64,000 nucleotides of DNA from Drosophila pseudoobscura (GCF_009870125.1 NC_046680.1:13907501-13971500), one strand, 5' to 3'; shown: positions 1 through 11,900, counted from the first letter of the stretch. Translations and numbers: made by a program. Notes: generated by a model from the letters alone, not told the origin.

Positions 1-362
1 CAGACGTGGATGGCGCGTGTTGGCGGTTTATGTGGCCCGAAATGAAAATGGCCACCAGCGGGCATCTTAAATTTTATGTGTCAATTTTTACTCTTTGTCA
101 TTTGTTATCATGGAAAGAGGACTCCGTCATTACGCATTCATGCTGGCATCCACAATCCCCTCTCCTTGGTGGCTCTGGTGTGGAGCTCGTAATGAATATA
201 TTGGCCAAGAAAAGGGCTTCGCACCACCCTCAATCAAAGAACCACCATTATACAATAGTTTATCAGTAGTTATTATATTTAAATATCCATACACAAATCC
301 AATTTATATGACAAAGCCTAACCAGGGCACTGCAGCAGATTCTCGCGACCAGATCATGAAAA

Positions 363-645
363 TTATTTAAAGCCCCCCCCAACCCCAAACGAAAATTGTT
401 TTCGAGGACCGCCAACGACTAAACTGGGAGTGTTTAGGGTATAGGAATTCGATACCGCATTTGCAGAGGATGCTGAACCTGCAGCTGCACCTCCTCCCAG
501 CAAAGCCTGCCAAAATGCAAGAGAGCCAAGGGCACTGCCAGTCAGCAAAGCCAATGTCAGGACCAGCACCTGGAAGAAATATTTAGAGGTGGGTATATTT
601 CAAGTTAAAGTGTATTTGGAGATGTGTTCATACCAACGGACGCAT
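363..645 (-). CDS. Small secreted Gly/Ala-rich protein, 72 aa, two exons
   Basis: Exon 1 is 634-645 (12 nt, MRPL) and exon 2 is 363-569; the intron begins GTATGA and ends TTCCAG. The protein starts with a clear signal peptide (MRPLVLVLTLALLTGSALG), then the block SLAFWQALLGGG and a short Ala/Ser/Gly-rich tail ending GVGGGFK. The first about 32 residues are nearly identical to the gene at 1907-2268, so the two are tandem paralogues. The start was chosen because the spliced product completes the signal peptide and a TATA/Inr promoter lies just upstream. Small glycine-rich secreted proteins of this type are often cuticle, eggshell or gut-lining components in flies, but I do not recognise this family and that role is only inference. 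Confidence 0.75.
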
Positions 646-688
646 CATTCTAGTAACTTTACGGGAGTCTTCTTGCTAGACAGCTCCG

Positions 689-727
689 GGACTGATAACC
701 AGAGGTAACTCGGCTAGCGTTTATATA
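689..727 (-). promoter_or_regulatory. TATA box and initiator of the first small secreted gene
   Basis: TATATAAA reads on the minus strand at 727-720, and an insect initiator TCAGTC lies at 695-690 with its A at 693, about 30 bp downstream. The start codon is about 48 bp further on. The flank GCGTTTATATA is shared with the promoter of the paralogue near 2320. Confidence 0.65.
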
Positions 728-1839
728 GAAACGAAATCCTATAATTCCGATTTAAATGCATAGTGAAAATATGATAATGTGAGTCGTTAAACTTTTGAAG
801 AGTTCCATATTCTAGAAAAGTTGATCCGTTACGATCTTAATATTAAGATTTCACACTTAAAACGAGGGGGCACTTATACCCGACATTCAGTCACTATGGC
901 TCCTCTTCGCCAGAGGCCGCACACATTGCACGACGAAGAGTGTGCGTGAGAGAGGGAGAGAGCCGTAGCCGTTGAAAATTGATTTGTTCCTTCTGGCTAT
1001 AATCATAATACGATCTGATCCAGATTCAGCAATCTGCTAGATATGGTTAATCTCTATGATTCTGCGTTTTTTGGTTTTCTTGTATCTTTAAATATGTGGA
1101 TGCCACAAATTTTTGCCATTTGATTCAGTGTGACATCACAGCAGTCTGAATACAAAATTTCGTTACTCTAGTCTTACTTATAGTCTCTGAGGACTAGCCG
1201 TCGAACAAGACGGACAGACAGACTTGCCTCAATCGACTCGGCTATTGATGCTGATCAAGAAAATATATACTTGATAGGGTCGGAAACGCTTCCTTCTGAG
1301 TGTTACACACATCCACTTTCACCACAAATGTAAAATACCCCTATACGCATTCTAAGTATCGGGTATAAATATGGTATAGAAGCTCTAGCCCCATTATAAT
1401 GCTCAAGTTTCAGGGTAAGACTTTACTTCAAATGGAAAGGGTTTTTTATGGATGAACCCTACCATTTACTTTCGATAAAACTTGAATCAGATGAAGCCAT
1501 ATAGACCAGTCAGCATATTTCTTTATGTCCGCTCAAATATTACACAGAACTCTTCTGACTTGCAAGAGGAGTATAGAATGTTGAAAGTGTTTCAGTAGCT
1601 TCCTTTGAGGATGCAAGTTTCGATCTAAAATTGGGTGAAAATGGGTACAAATTATGAAAATCATATGTACCCTGACTGGTTTTGACTGGCATACGGGTAA
1701 GGCACTAGAGCTTTTAGCGGCTTTTTCAGTGAATCCCACCAGTGAAAACATTATTCCTCCACCTCCATTATTAAATAGTTAACCATTTACAGTTTGAATT
1801 GAGTAATTATTATATTTCAATATTCATACACATATACAT
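728..1839. other. Intergenic, no gene seen
   Basis: This stretch lies between two paralogous secreted-protein genes. It includes a dispersed-repeat remnant at about 1190-1385. The block around 1671-1715 (TTTGACTGGCA followed by GGCACTAGAG) has a diverged partner near 4965-5000. No open frame has support. Confidence 0.5.
1190..1385. repeat. Dispersed repeat remnant (fly GGGTCGGAAACG type)
   Basis: The stretch contains the phrases CAGACGGA-like, TCGACTCGGCTATTGATG, ATAGGGTCGGAAACGCTTCC and a terminal CGGGTATAAA. I recognise these as parts of a common short non-autonomous repeat found in many Drosophila genomes. No coding capacity is present. A second, more diverged copy appears at 33283-33430. 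I cannot assign the family name with confidence. Confidence 0.55.
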
Positions 1840-1845
1840 TTTATT
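1840..1845 (-). terminator. Poly(A) signal AATAAA of the 1907-2268 gene
   Basis: AATAAA on the minus strand lies about 62 nt past the stop codon of the gene at 1907-2268, a normal distance for a compact fly 3' UTR. Confidence 0.6.
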
Positions 1846-1906
1846 TGAGAATGTCTAACCACATCGCAAAGGAACTGCTGGAGATTCTGGCGACAAATTT
1901 GAGGAA

Positions 1907-2268
1907 TTAATGTGAGTAGCCAAGCCCCACCTGGAACGATTTTTGGGGAACACCATAGGATAAACCACCGTTCAAACCACCTATGCCACCCCCTAAGCTA
2001 CCACCTAAGCCCCCACCTAAGCCCCCACCTAAGCCCCCACCTAAGCCCCCAAAGCCACCACCTACGCTGTTGCTGATCGCAGAAGCCCTGGCTCCAGCTC
2101 CAGCGCTGGATCCTCCTCCCAGCAAAGCCTGCCAAAATGCTAGAGAGCCCAGGGCACTTCCAGTCATCAGAGCCAACGTTAGGACCAGAACCTGGGAAGA
2201 ATATTTATAGCTGGATATATGCACATAAACTATATATGGGGCCCCCAACTTACCAGCAGACCTCTCAT
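1907..2268 (-). CDS. Small secreted Gly-rich repeat protein, 99 aa, two exons
   Basis: Exon 1 is 2254-2268 (15 nt, MRGLL) and exon 2 is 1907-2191; the donor is GTAAGT and the acceptor TTCCCAG. The signal peptide MRGLLVLVLTLALMTGSALG is followed by SLAFWQALLGGG, as in the gene at 363-645. A run of GGL/GGGLGGS units follows (about residues 46-74), then NGGLSYGVPQKSFQVGLGYSH. The glycine block is encoded by a 12-bp tandem repeat at about 1999-2057, so its length may vary between alleles. The product is probably a secreted structural protein of cuticle, eggshell or gut type; the specific role is unknown to me. It is a tandem paralogue of its left neighbour with the same tiny first exon. Confidence 0.8.
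1999..2057 (-). repeat. 12-bp coding tandem repeat (glycine block)
   Basis: On the plus strand the unit CCCCCACCTAAG recurs about four times with perfect 12-bp spacing and diverged flanking copies. It is translated on the minus strand as a Gly-Gly-Leu-Gly block. Frame is kept because 12 is divisible by three. Confidence 0.8.
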
Positions 2269-2299
2269 TTTTGAAATTTTACTTCGAAAATAATTCCAC

Positions 2300-2327
2300 A
2301 ACTGAGTCTCCGGCAGGCGTTTATATA
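2300..2327 (-). promoter_or_regulatory. TATA box upstream of the 1907-2268 gene
   Basis: TATATAAA on the minus strand at 2327-2320 lies about 52 bp upstream of the start codon, in the same GCGTTTATATA context as the paralogue's promoter. A TCAGT initiator-like match sits at 2305-2301, slightly closer to the TATA box than usual. Confidence 0.55.
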
Positions 2328-3086
2328 CCAAATAACTCATGCAATGCACTCAAATGCATATTGCATGCATAATGCATGATGGGAATCGTAAACCTTTTAG
2401 GAGAAAAGTTCAGTCGTAGCATTTCACACTTTTCCATAAATTTCCATAAACCTTTTGACTGCAATAGTATATTAGTATATAGTATATACATTTATATATA
2501 GTATATATAAATTGTATCGAAAGAATAATTAAGATGTTTTTTTTTAGACATTTACTAATGTGGATTGGTGTGAAAAGTTTGAAGTCCAATGAAGTTTTAT
2601 CTACCAATACGGCCTTCTTTCTGCTATGCCAAATACGAACTCAATAGCCTGGTAGTTGGCGCACTTTCTGGTAGCTATAGCATACACCAGCATATCGTAT
2701 ACCTAGCATTGGAGTGGACCATTTAATTCGATTAGAAAGCCGACATATGACACTTACTCTTACAGATGTGTCTGAGGTTTGCAAGTGTTTTGTTCTCCAA
2801 GCATCTTCAAGGCAACAATTTGTTTGACGAAAGTTACCGGCCTTCTTTGAGAGTCAAAAGTACCAGAAACTTGTTCCCTAAGGATCGGATTTTCACTGAT
2901 ATTCCATTGACGTCTATACTGCTTGACTGGGGCGCACCTTATGTGGTATTCTCCCATCCCATTTGAGGAAAGAGGACAATTTCAGGAGTAAATGAATCAT
3001 TTTGTAGCTGAAATAGAAACCGATAGACCTATGGTCGATGGTCGATGCTGAGAAATAATCAGGTTGGATTTGGAATGCTGCTTAAT
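2328..3086. other. Intergenic, no gene seen
   Basis: The stretch is AT-rich with TATATA runs near 2470-2515. Frames at 2760-2966 exist on both strands but have no start context, splice pattern or recognisable product. Confidence 0.45.
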
Positions 3087-3092
3087 TTTATT
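3087..3092 (-). terminator. Poly(A) signal of the 3262-4429 gene
   Basis: AATAAA on the minus strand lies about 170 nt beyond the stop codon at 3262. Confidence 0.5.
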
Positions 3093-3261
3093 ATTGGGTA
3101 TTACAATTACAAAGCTTGGCCAAGACAAATGCTAATTCAACCCAGACACTTGTCGTTTCTTAATACTAAAAGATTAATCCTAAGCGTTAAACCATCGGAG
3201 CCGTTTTCATTGCAATATCCAATCCAGTGTTCGTTGCGGTGGTGAGTGCGGGATGAATCCT

Positions 3262-4429
3262 CTATCCGAATATATTGAGCAGGGGGTGGATCATTCCGAG
3301 TAGTCCCGTTGGGGGGGCCAGCGAGCCGCCGACATCGACAGTGATACTTCCTTCGACGCCTGGAAGCAGTGGATGTCCTCTTGGGGCCTTTACAATCTGT
3401 GACCCTACGTTGGCTTGCACTCCTCCACCGAAGCCAAACAAATTGCCCAAGGACCCAAATATGTTTCCGAATGGGTTTATTATAAAGCTTGGCAATGGCA
3501 GTCCGAATGGGTTGAGGAATCCCAGGCTCAAGCTTTTACTGCTTAAGACTCCGGTGCCTAAGAGTCCCTTAGAGCCGAAGAGTCCTGTTCCAAGCAAACC
3601 CCCGTTCCCAAACCAACCGCCACCACTACCAACACCGGCCCCACCACCCGCAGACACCTGCACCCCTGGGCCATGGATCCTATTGAGCCCGACAGATGTG
3701 TCCAGATTAATACTACCTCCACCGAAGGGAGTGTTAATGCCGATAGTTCTGTCCACAGTAAGGGCACCCCTAGGACTCCTAATGATAGGACCGGCAATGG
3801 CTGGAGCCGGGACTATATGAGGAGTCGGGGTGGGACCGAAAGGTAGATAAGGATAACCGTTTGGACCCAAAGGCCCGTAGGGGAGACCGTTGGGACCGAA
3901 AGGTGAAATAGGTAGCCCATCAGTTCCAATCGGCAGGCCGTTGGGTGCGAGAGGTAGTCCATTGGGTCCAATAAGAACCCCACCGGCTCCAACACGGACT
4001 TGCTTGCTATAGAAGGGCTTGAGGTATGTGGGATAATCATACCCTGGAATTCCGTAGCTATACGGGGAGCGTGGATTCTTGATAATAGTTATCAGATCAC
4101 TTCCTTGACCCACGCCAGCGGAGATCTTACTGTACGGATGATAGTCGCCGATCGAAGAGCCGATGGTTTTGGTCAACTGAATACCCTTTGAGAATGGCAC
4201 TATCCCATGGTTGGTGCCGAAAAGTACGTCAAGGTAGCGCAACGGGGCCAAGTGAAGGTTCGCCAGGCTCTGAACTGCACTTTCGCCCTGGCGGGCTAGC
4301 TCGCTAATAATGGCATTGGAGCTCCCACGGAGCAGGGCCAGCAGCACGATGAGTATCTGCAAGTAACCAGTTTACCAGGCATTATATATGCAACTATCTT
4401 GCGGAGTATCCTACCAATTGTGGAGCCAT
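3262..4429 (-). CDS. Secreted Gly/Pro-rich structural-type protein, 369 aa, two exons
   Basis: Exon 1 is 4415-4429 (15 nt, MAPQL) and exon 2 is 3262-4356; the donor is GTAGGA and the acceptor TTGCAG. The spliced start gives a signal peptide MAPQLILIVLLALLRGSSNA. After a short non-repetitive region (about 21-115) come proline/glycine motifs of the form GPNGLP and PNGLPIGTDGLP (about 128-175). Glycine-rich runs follow (GAGVGSGGGWFGNGG), then a hydrophobic, phenylalanine-rich C-terminal part with PFG repeats, ending LLNIFG. There is no catalytic motif and almost no cysteine, which fits an extracellular matrix, cuticle or eggshell protein. It shares the tiny phase-0 first exon with the two small genes to the left but little other sequence. 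I do not recognise a named orthologue. Confidence 0.8.
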
Positions 4430-4478
4430 GGCAGAACTGGAGACTCCGGAGACTCGATGATAGGCCAACGAGACACAA

Positions 4479-4517
4479 GACTGATATTTTCCGAATTCGG
4501 AGGTGTAGTTTTTATAG
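4479..4517 (-). promoter_or_regulatory. TATA box and initiator of the 3262-4429 gene
   Basis: TATAAAAA on the minus strand at 4516-4509 is followed by initiator TCAGTC at 4484-4479 with its A at 4482, about 30 bp downstream. The start codon is about 53 bp past the initiator. Confidence 0.65.
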
Positions 4518-4592
4518 TCCAACCACAGGGTAATTAGAATATAGATTAGAACTCTGATTATGCACACTAGACTTTAGAGTTCAGAAACCGTT

Positions 4593-4611
4593 GGAGGTGT
4601 CATTTTTATAG
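4593..4611 (-). promoter_or_regulatory. Second copy of the TATA block
   Basis: This 19-bp block matches 4499-4517 at 17 of 19 positions (GGAGGTGT, two differing bases, TTTTTATAG on the plus strand), 94 bp further upstream. It may be an alternative start site or a relic of promoter duplication. No TCAGTC initiator was seen at the right distance. Confidence 0.4.
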
Positions 4612-5721
4612 CTGCAGCGAATTATTTGAATTATTGAACAGCTATTCAGCGCGGGCCCAGTGTTGGGGCAGAAAAAGAAAGGCAGTTGCAGAGCTGCTGA
4701 CTGCTGCAGTGAGCTGAGAGTACCCAAAAATATGGCAGTACTCATGGATGGAGACTTATACAAACACAAAGATGGAAGTGTTTGCAGCCCTCCCCAAAAT
4801 ATTACAGATAAAAACTGTGCCTGAACTTTCGGACTATTCATGGAGTCGAGGCTGGATCCTTGAGCCCTTAGTGCAGACAAAAGAGCAGTTTTTAAAGTCT
4901 TGCAGATATTTTCACTGTTATTTTCCGAATATTGATGGTCCAAGTTTCAAAATTAACGGCCTTTGACTGGCACGGCCATTAATCGGGGAAGCACTGGAGG
5001 AGTCACCGTCAACCGCTCCAGCAATATAAAATGCTCCTAAATAATAAGTGAAGCATAATATATATTTCATATATTTTTTATTGCCATCCATTTGGTGTTT
5101 ACTGCTAGTCCTGCTAGACTTTTCGAACCTGCAAATTGCTAGTAAATTGCTGCTAAAATACTCGTGCATGTAAGAACATGATAGTCAATGACTGAATTTT
5201 TATTGATTTGGTAAGTTTTGGAGTTATCTTTAATATGGCTCGCACACTCCAAACCACAGTGGTGCTCTGGCCCCACCAAAATGTCAAGTTTGTTCAAGGA
5301 AAATATTTACAAACCGGCACCTTGGCACTTTAAAGGATGCTCCAAAGCACAAAACAGCCAAAGAGAGGAAAAGCTGAAACACAGATCGAAGTAAACGAAT
5401 GTAAATAGAAGGTTCGCTTCACCCAGACAGGGTGAGTTTCTTGTTGGTTTTTTTAAAGGATTTCCATTTTGAATAAGATTTCGGGGGTGGACACGAGACA
5501 CGGGACACGGGACGTCAAGATGCCAACTCCAAATTCAAAGAAGTGACAAAAAAGTTTGAAGGTGAAGTGCGTGAGCTTCACTTAGCACTCAAGATACTGG
5601 CCCACTTGGCTTTGATAAGCGTCAACACCTTTCCATAAGACCAGGACACCGGGCAGTAGGCAGCAAGCAGCAGGCACCAGGCACCAGGACGAAATTTCAA
5701 ACTGCAACATTCGAATGTGTT
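4612..5721. other. Intergenic, no gene seen
   Basis: No frame here has support. The segment 4965-5000 resembles 1671-1715 and may be part of a local repeat. Short cytosine/adenine-rich repeats (CAGGCACCAGGCACCAGG) occur near 5675. Confidence 0.4.
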
Positions 5722-5727
5722 TTTATT
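5722..5727 (-). terminator. Poly(A) signal of the 5778-5984 frame
   Basis: AATAAA on the minus strand lies about 51 nt past the stop codon of the small frame at 5778-5984. It is one of the reasons to take that frame seriously. Confidence 0.45.
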
Positions 5728-5777
5728 GACGCGCCGCTTGAGGGGGTCCGGATGTGTTGTCCTTTGGGCTTTCCATT

Positions 5778-5984
5778 CTAATATCCGCCGGTGATAAGTT
5801 GAATTATTGACAAGACTCTGGCAGTGGGAGCTGCGGGCGTTGACCGGCCCTCGTTGATGGCGTTGCCGATGGCGTTAGCGATGTCCTTCTCAGTTTTCCT
5901 GTTGGCGGCGGCGTCCGCCTGTTCGCTCCCCGCGCTGGCCGTTGATTTGATTTTGGTCCTTGGGGTTTCGTTTGCCGGCCGCAT
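5778..5984 (-). CDS. Possible small protein, 68 aa
   Basis: The frame encodes MRPANETPRTKIK, then an Ala/Ser-rich stretch, then KDIANAIGNAINEGRS and a C-terminal end VLSIIQLITGGY. A poly(A) signal follows 51 nt after the stop. The local base composition is markedly more GC-rich and codon-like than the AT-rich flanks. The ATG directly follows a splice-acceptor-like TTCTTTAG, so this may be the last exon of a longer gene whose first exon I could not find upstream. The amphipathic KDIANAIGNAINEG segment could form a helix. There is no signal peptide in this exon, and no family is recognised. It could also be a chance frame. Confidence 0.4.
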   Translation of the reverse strand: MRPANETPRTKIKSTASAGSEQADAAANRKTEKDIANAIGNAINEGRSTPAAPTARVLSIIQLITGGY

Positions 5985-8900
5985 CTAAAGAAGTCTTGAT
6001 ATCATTTATCTAATAATATTATTTGTACTTGCTTCAGACTTTTATCGACTTTAATTTATGCTGATTGACATAGTTAAATTTCCTTGCTGGAGCTGTGCAT
6101 CCCTACAGGACGAGTGTATCTGCATATGGGTCTTGGAATGGGACTATAATTACCTTTTGTACTCCTGAAGAACCCTATAAGAAGGTAATAATCTAGGAAA
6201 ACATTATTTAAAATCAATTTGCTAGACGGCCCAAGGCACTCAGACACACCATTTACATAAAACGTATCCTAAACTAATTGAAAGCGGCCCAACATTTGGC
6301 CGCACGCATATATCATAAATGTCGGGCCATTAGACCGAATGACATCCTCAGACGCTGGCCAAAGTGCGAGACTGCGTGTCGTATGTAAATTAATACAAAT
6401 AGAGAAACGGGTACATTTGGCGAGAGGAGCAGACATGCAAAGGACATCAAAAGGGCACACGCAAGAGTTCGAGGACGAGTCCGAGTCCGAGTCCGGGTTC
6501 GGGCCCTCAAGTGCTAATAAACTACATGCATATTCCTTCCGAATGCGCGTTAATAATTTATGTGGGCTAATAGACGCCAGGATAAACATCATATGCAGGG
6601 CATCCATATCCCTCTGCTCTATCTATCTAAGTATCTGGATATCTGGATATCTGGATATCAATGGTAGCGGAAAGTGAAGGCTGGGGAGGGTGTCACTACC
6701 CGCCGAGTCTCTGTCAACGTCAACCCTTTTTTTTTTGGTAGTTCCAGCCGTAAATTTATGGGACGTTGTGTCTTTGACCACCAGCCACACCATCGTTTGT
6801 TGTGTATATTTATATGGAGGGCCCAGCGATGGATATCGGGGCAGGCGATACATTTCGTATTAGCTGGGCAAACAGTGGCCCCTGCTTCTTACCAATTTGT
6901 TTGCTTGTTTGCATATCATCGTGCCACACACACGAAATGTCCTTCCATTGTCTCTGAAATTTAATTAACAAAAGGGTCAATTGTCGCGTGTGGGCGGCGA
7001 CCTTTTGCCTCCCTCCGCTCATTCGTATTCGTATTGGACGGCGGCTCGGGCTGGGGGACTCTCCTCTCTTTGTCAGCAAACAATATTTTTGATTAATTTA
7101 TGAATATTCGTGTGAAATTCCCTGTGTTTTCTATTTATTTATGCCTGCATGGATCAACATTGCGTGCTGCCCATAAAAGTTCAAGTTTAATGAGAGGAAT
7201 TGTTGGTAATTATACTTTTATCGTCCATAATTGTTATATAAAGATAAAGTAAGGCGCTTTGCAACTAATTGTGGAACTCAAATTCGTTATTTTATGGGGG
7301 TTTCATTGTTTATGTACTGCCGCTTAAGCAGCCCAGACCGGGCTTAATTTGGGCCGAACTAGGACCTAAAAATCCCCACTGTACAAAGGCTAGTGCAACA
7401 AAATCTGAGCCAACAAAACGTGGATACACTCGGCACCCACTCCATCAAGGGTTTGTCATGTGATGCTGGCCAAACTATTTCCGAAATCAAATTAGAAGTC
7501 TGGAACTATTTCCCACACATCTTTTGGATTGTCATGCCTCTGGGCAAGGCTGCTCTGCTCGTAGGTCCTTCGAAGTTGACAAAAGTTTCGCATTTGTATA
7601 ATAAAATCAATAAATGGCTTCTGAACTTTGCTTATTGCCTTTTTGTTTGGACTCTTTAAAGTTGTTGGAATTGAATTTTGATTTATTTGGGTCTTTTAGG
7701 GAGCTGGGAGCTGGGTGCAGCACTCCTATCTGCGTTTATCTTTCCATTTAAGCACCTCCATGCGGTGTCTGGCCATGCATTTTTCATGACACCTTTTTAA
7801 GCCAAGCAGGTCCTGGCCATGCCGAAGTATAAGGATAATAGCTGGTTACTGTTATAGCAGCAAGGCACCACAGCAACCGTCAGCAAACACTGCAGTCGCA
7901 TCCGACCAAGATTGTACTGGCAGCAGCCAGGCATAGGATACACTCAACGAAGCTGTCGCCTGGATCCTGGACCAAAGCAGATGTAGCGGAGAGAGGGCAG
8001 GACATGAATAATAAATGCTCGAGCAACGTCCAGTTGGAATATGTGCTAAACTGTCAGTAATTGGAGACACGCCGAGCACTTAGCCATACACAGGCATCTC
8101 ACAGCCGATCCCCCTCTAAAAGCTACACACAACCGCAAGGAAACCCTTCTCCTCTGGAATGAGCTTTCGCCACGGCAATTAACTTTACAAATCGCATGTG
8201 AGTCTGTGATTAATTATTCCAAAACCGGACACTCACACCCGCTCGAGCTCGCAAACCGGACAGTTAACCCATTTCGGCCTCGATGAGGGTTGCACTAACA
8301 GCTGCAGAAGGGGTCGTTGTGTGCGGGGGTGTGTGCCCGAATTTTTGACATTTCACATTTTTGGAGCACATTTGATGAATGTTTGCTCATAAGGCGTAAA
8401 TTGAAACTATTCTTGACCATTCTGGACCCGAAACTTGCCCATTTGACCACATGCCGCTTAGCACATGGGTTGGCTAGGCCCTAACCCCTACCCCCGCCCG
8501 TCACACATGTGTTGCCCCAGAAAAGGGTTCTCCTTTCGGTTCGGTTTTCTTGCCGAGACGTGCCAAAGTTTTGCATTAATTTTGACTCGGTCAACACTTC
8601 ATTAATCACACCCCACTGGGTGCACGTAGTCCAGCGTCTTGTGGTCAAGGACATGGGCGTGTGTGGGCCAAAAGTTTTATTAGATGCTTATCGCTATATT
8701 GAAAATTTGAAACACGTGGTCCTTTCCCAATTAATTTACGAGTATATTCCTATTTAAAGGCACGCACACAGCATCCTGTTTGGAATCATCCTGTCCTCCC
8801 AGCCCTGTCGTGTGTGGCATGCCTCATTCGAATATTCAAAATCCCTATTTTCACGGATCCCTACCTAGGTCTTGGTGAACAGCTGTTGGCCCATCTACAA

Positions 8901-11900
8901 CCAAAAAAACAAGACAAAAAGGGGTAGCTTGGGGTTGATGACCGTGACAGCACATCCCTTTAAGACCGAAGCAGATGATGCAGAGAAAGGAAACAAGGAT
9001 TAGGCTGCATGCAGTATTCAAATCGACTCTGATTGTCGTGTATTATTTCTAAGAGCTAACTTCTGTTAAAGTGTTTGCCCCTGCCCTGCTTTTAATTTTA
9101 AGAAAAAGTCAAAACAAACGCAAAAAAGTGCATTTAACAACTCAAAAAGTGGGAAATTTCATTTTGCCTGGAGTGGAAAAAGCGAAGAAAAACTTATTTA
9201 AGCCTGTTATAGTATGTGTGCGTGTGTGTGTGTCTGAGGCAGCATCCTTCTGTATCCTTCATCATTTGCAGCTCCGTTGGTTCCTGCCGCTGCCGCTGCC
9301 GCTGCCGCTGCTGCTGCTGCGGATGATGAAGAGGTACTACAGCTGCAATGTGAACTCTGTGAGAGAAAAAAAAGAGAGATCCCCCGTCCCGTTTTACATG
9401 CAAAAACAACAACTGCCTTGGGATGCCCCTTAGTTTTTGCAGTGGAGTGGCAAAAAGTTAATGGATTGTTAGCTTGCGGTTTCCTTGGTATCTGCAATTA
9501 AAACGCAAGGATACGGTGCTCCGTCTTCATGGAGGATCCTCACATCCCATTGTGCTTCGTTTGCAGTTAATGAAATGGTTATGAGTGTTTGTTACTTTGC
9601 ATCCACTAAATAATTGCCAAAGGGTAGGCATCTGCGGAATACTCGCATGCGAGTGTCTGCATTCACCGAAAAGTTTCAGTTACCGGCTGCTTCTCGCCCC
9701 ATGCCCAAGTCGCCAAACTTTTTTGCCGCACCAGATTTGGCCTGCTTGAAAAAATTCAACAAAATGTGATATTTTTTGCTTTTGAGATTCTTTCCTGTAC
9801 CCTCTGTCCCTCACAGACCGTCGTAGAACATATTACAGGCATCATTATGCAATAATCATATTACTCTAGAGGGTATGTTGTAGAAACCTACTTTGAAACT
9901 ATCTATCTTTAAGCTAAAGCTAACATAAGTCTTTCATTGGGAGATGGGAAAGACCGTTCCTCCCATAACATTTTTAATTCCTTTAAGGCATTCCATTCCG
10001 ATTGCTTTAACAGCGTATTCAAATTTATGGACATGTCATATTTGAATGGAACAAAAATCGATAGCCTACATTTGAAGCATCTCCAGGCAGGCAAAAAAAA
10101 GGAACCTGCGAGCTGGGAACAATACCCAAAGAACAAAGAAGGAAGTACCCCCAATTCAGACACTGAAGTTCTTGTACGAGTATGTTTTTTGTTTTGTCCT
10201 TTTTTGATGAAAGGGAAACGACTAAGCCAAGTATGTGCTCCAGCTTCAGATGCGTGGATTTGGATCGAAAGAAAACTGTAAACTTCCTCGCGATTCAACA
10301 CCCGCTAATATCAGCTGGCCAGCTCCTTCGTTTCCAAATAAATCGCAGGTTTTCCAGGTCCCATTACACCATATAATATATGAATGGCAAATTATGAAGC
10401 AAACAAAGTCACGTGCCCTGTTCCGTCAACATGTGAGCTTCATAATGAAACTGCCCGGAGCACTCCTCTTTTCAGAATGTCACTGAGCTGAGCTGAGCTG
10501 AGCTTCGCTTCGTCCTTGTCGGTTTCTCGTCTGCTTGCCCATTCAGGTCAGAAAAGGATTTTTGGGTCTCCGGTCACGCCAGACGCATATGCTAATTAGG
10601 CAATTAATATTTGTGGGCGAGACAACTTAATTTATTTACCAAGAAAGCATATTTTCTTGTATGAAATGTGATATTGGTCCTTGGTCCCTGGTCCCTGGTC
10701 CTTTTTCACTTCCATTTGAAGTTTCGAGCGTGAGTGTGTGCGTCATGCGGTAAGACAATAAACTTATCACATGTTACCCATTGCTCGGGGCCAAAAACTT
10801 TTGCAGCCAGTTTGATTTGCGGTCGTCCTGGCTTTGTTCTCTATACTCCTGTGTCCCCACTCCTTAGCCTCCGCCTGTCAGGACACTGATATGCGACTCA
10901 GGCTCTGGTCCTATATCGCATGTTATTTAAGTATTTCATCAACTTTCAATGCACAGTCAGCAATAATATTGTCTTAGACACATTCTCGAGTGCAAATCTA
11001 GGAGAGGAGAGGAGTGGCGAGGCGAGGCTCGGGTCTTCTTTGCGGTCACAGCCGGTCGGTCGGCTTAGTCGAGCATATATAGAGTGGGGCGGGCTCCTTG
11101 AAGACGGGCGAGAGAAGTGCATACAGAAACTCGAGCTTCTGTATCTCGGGGCGACATTTGTCAGACGCCAGCTAAAGTAAAATGAGTTGAAATGGGCTGC
11201 GGCTGCGGCTGCGGCTTTCTGACAGATTTGATTAAGTTTATTTGCCCGAATGGGACAGCCAAGTGGGCAGCCGGGCCACATGATACACGGCATAAATAAT
11301 TCCCATTCGTTTTACTGGGATATGTCTTGTGTTTTTTAAAAAACCTCCTACCTGTCTCGATTTTTCAACACTGTCTTTATGGTTTCACAGACGTAAGTTA
11401 ATCGAAAGTTAAATAACTCTGAGCTGAGCTCCCAACGTCCTTCTTCCACAGCCTCAGTACCCAAAAATCGTCCACCCACCGCTAAACGGAAAACTTTTCG
11501 CTTCAGCCAAGACGAAAAGTTTGGCTTGCGTATGCGTAATGTGGCAGTAAGTGTTGGGCTCGATTAAAAGAGGATTTTATACATTCTGCGCTCTGCTCCT
11601 TGCTGGAACTGGAGCGTATGCCTTGGCTCGTCAATGTGAAGATATAATTTCATATTATCATCGCTTTGTGACGCTACAAAAAATGTAATTAAAACATAAA
11701 TAAACTTATTTCTAAAAACTGCTTTAAAAAATAAATAGAAATAGAAATATAATGCTCTACAGTCAACAAAAAACAAACGAATAAACAGCCATAGAGTTTA
11801 CAAACAAAAACGGAAATAAACATTGCAAAAAGTTTTGTAGCGTTCTTTTTGCAGATCTTTTTTCTAGCGGCATTCGTGCACTTCAGCTCAAGTATGCGGT

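Noticed and set aside
3275-3820. 181-codon plus-strand proline-rich frame
   Set aside because: It is the complement of the Gly/Pro-rich gene at 3262-4429; the proline bias is an effect of the opposite strand's glycine codons.
9071-9501. Overlapping frames on both strands with poly-Leu, poly-Gln or poly-Ala runs
   Set aside because: They are caused by the CTG/CCG triplet repeat at 9285-9320; several frames stay open at once, with no conserved domain.
10483-10505. GAGCT pentamer run as a regulatory array
   Set aside because: It is a short simple repeat with no flanking signal; nothing supports a function.
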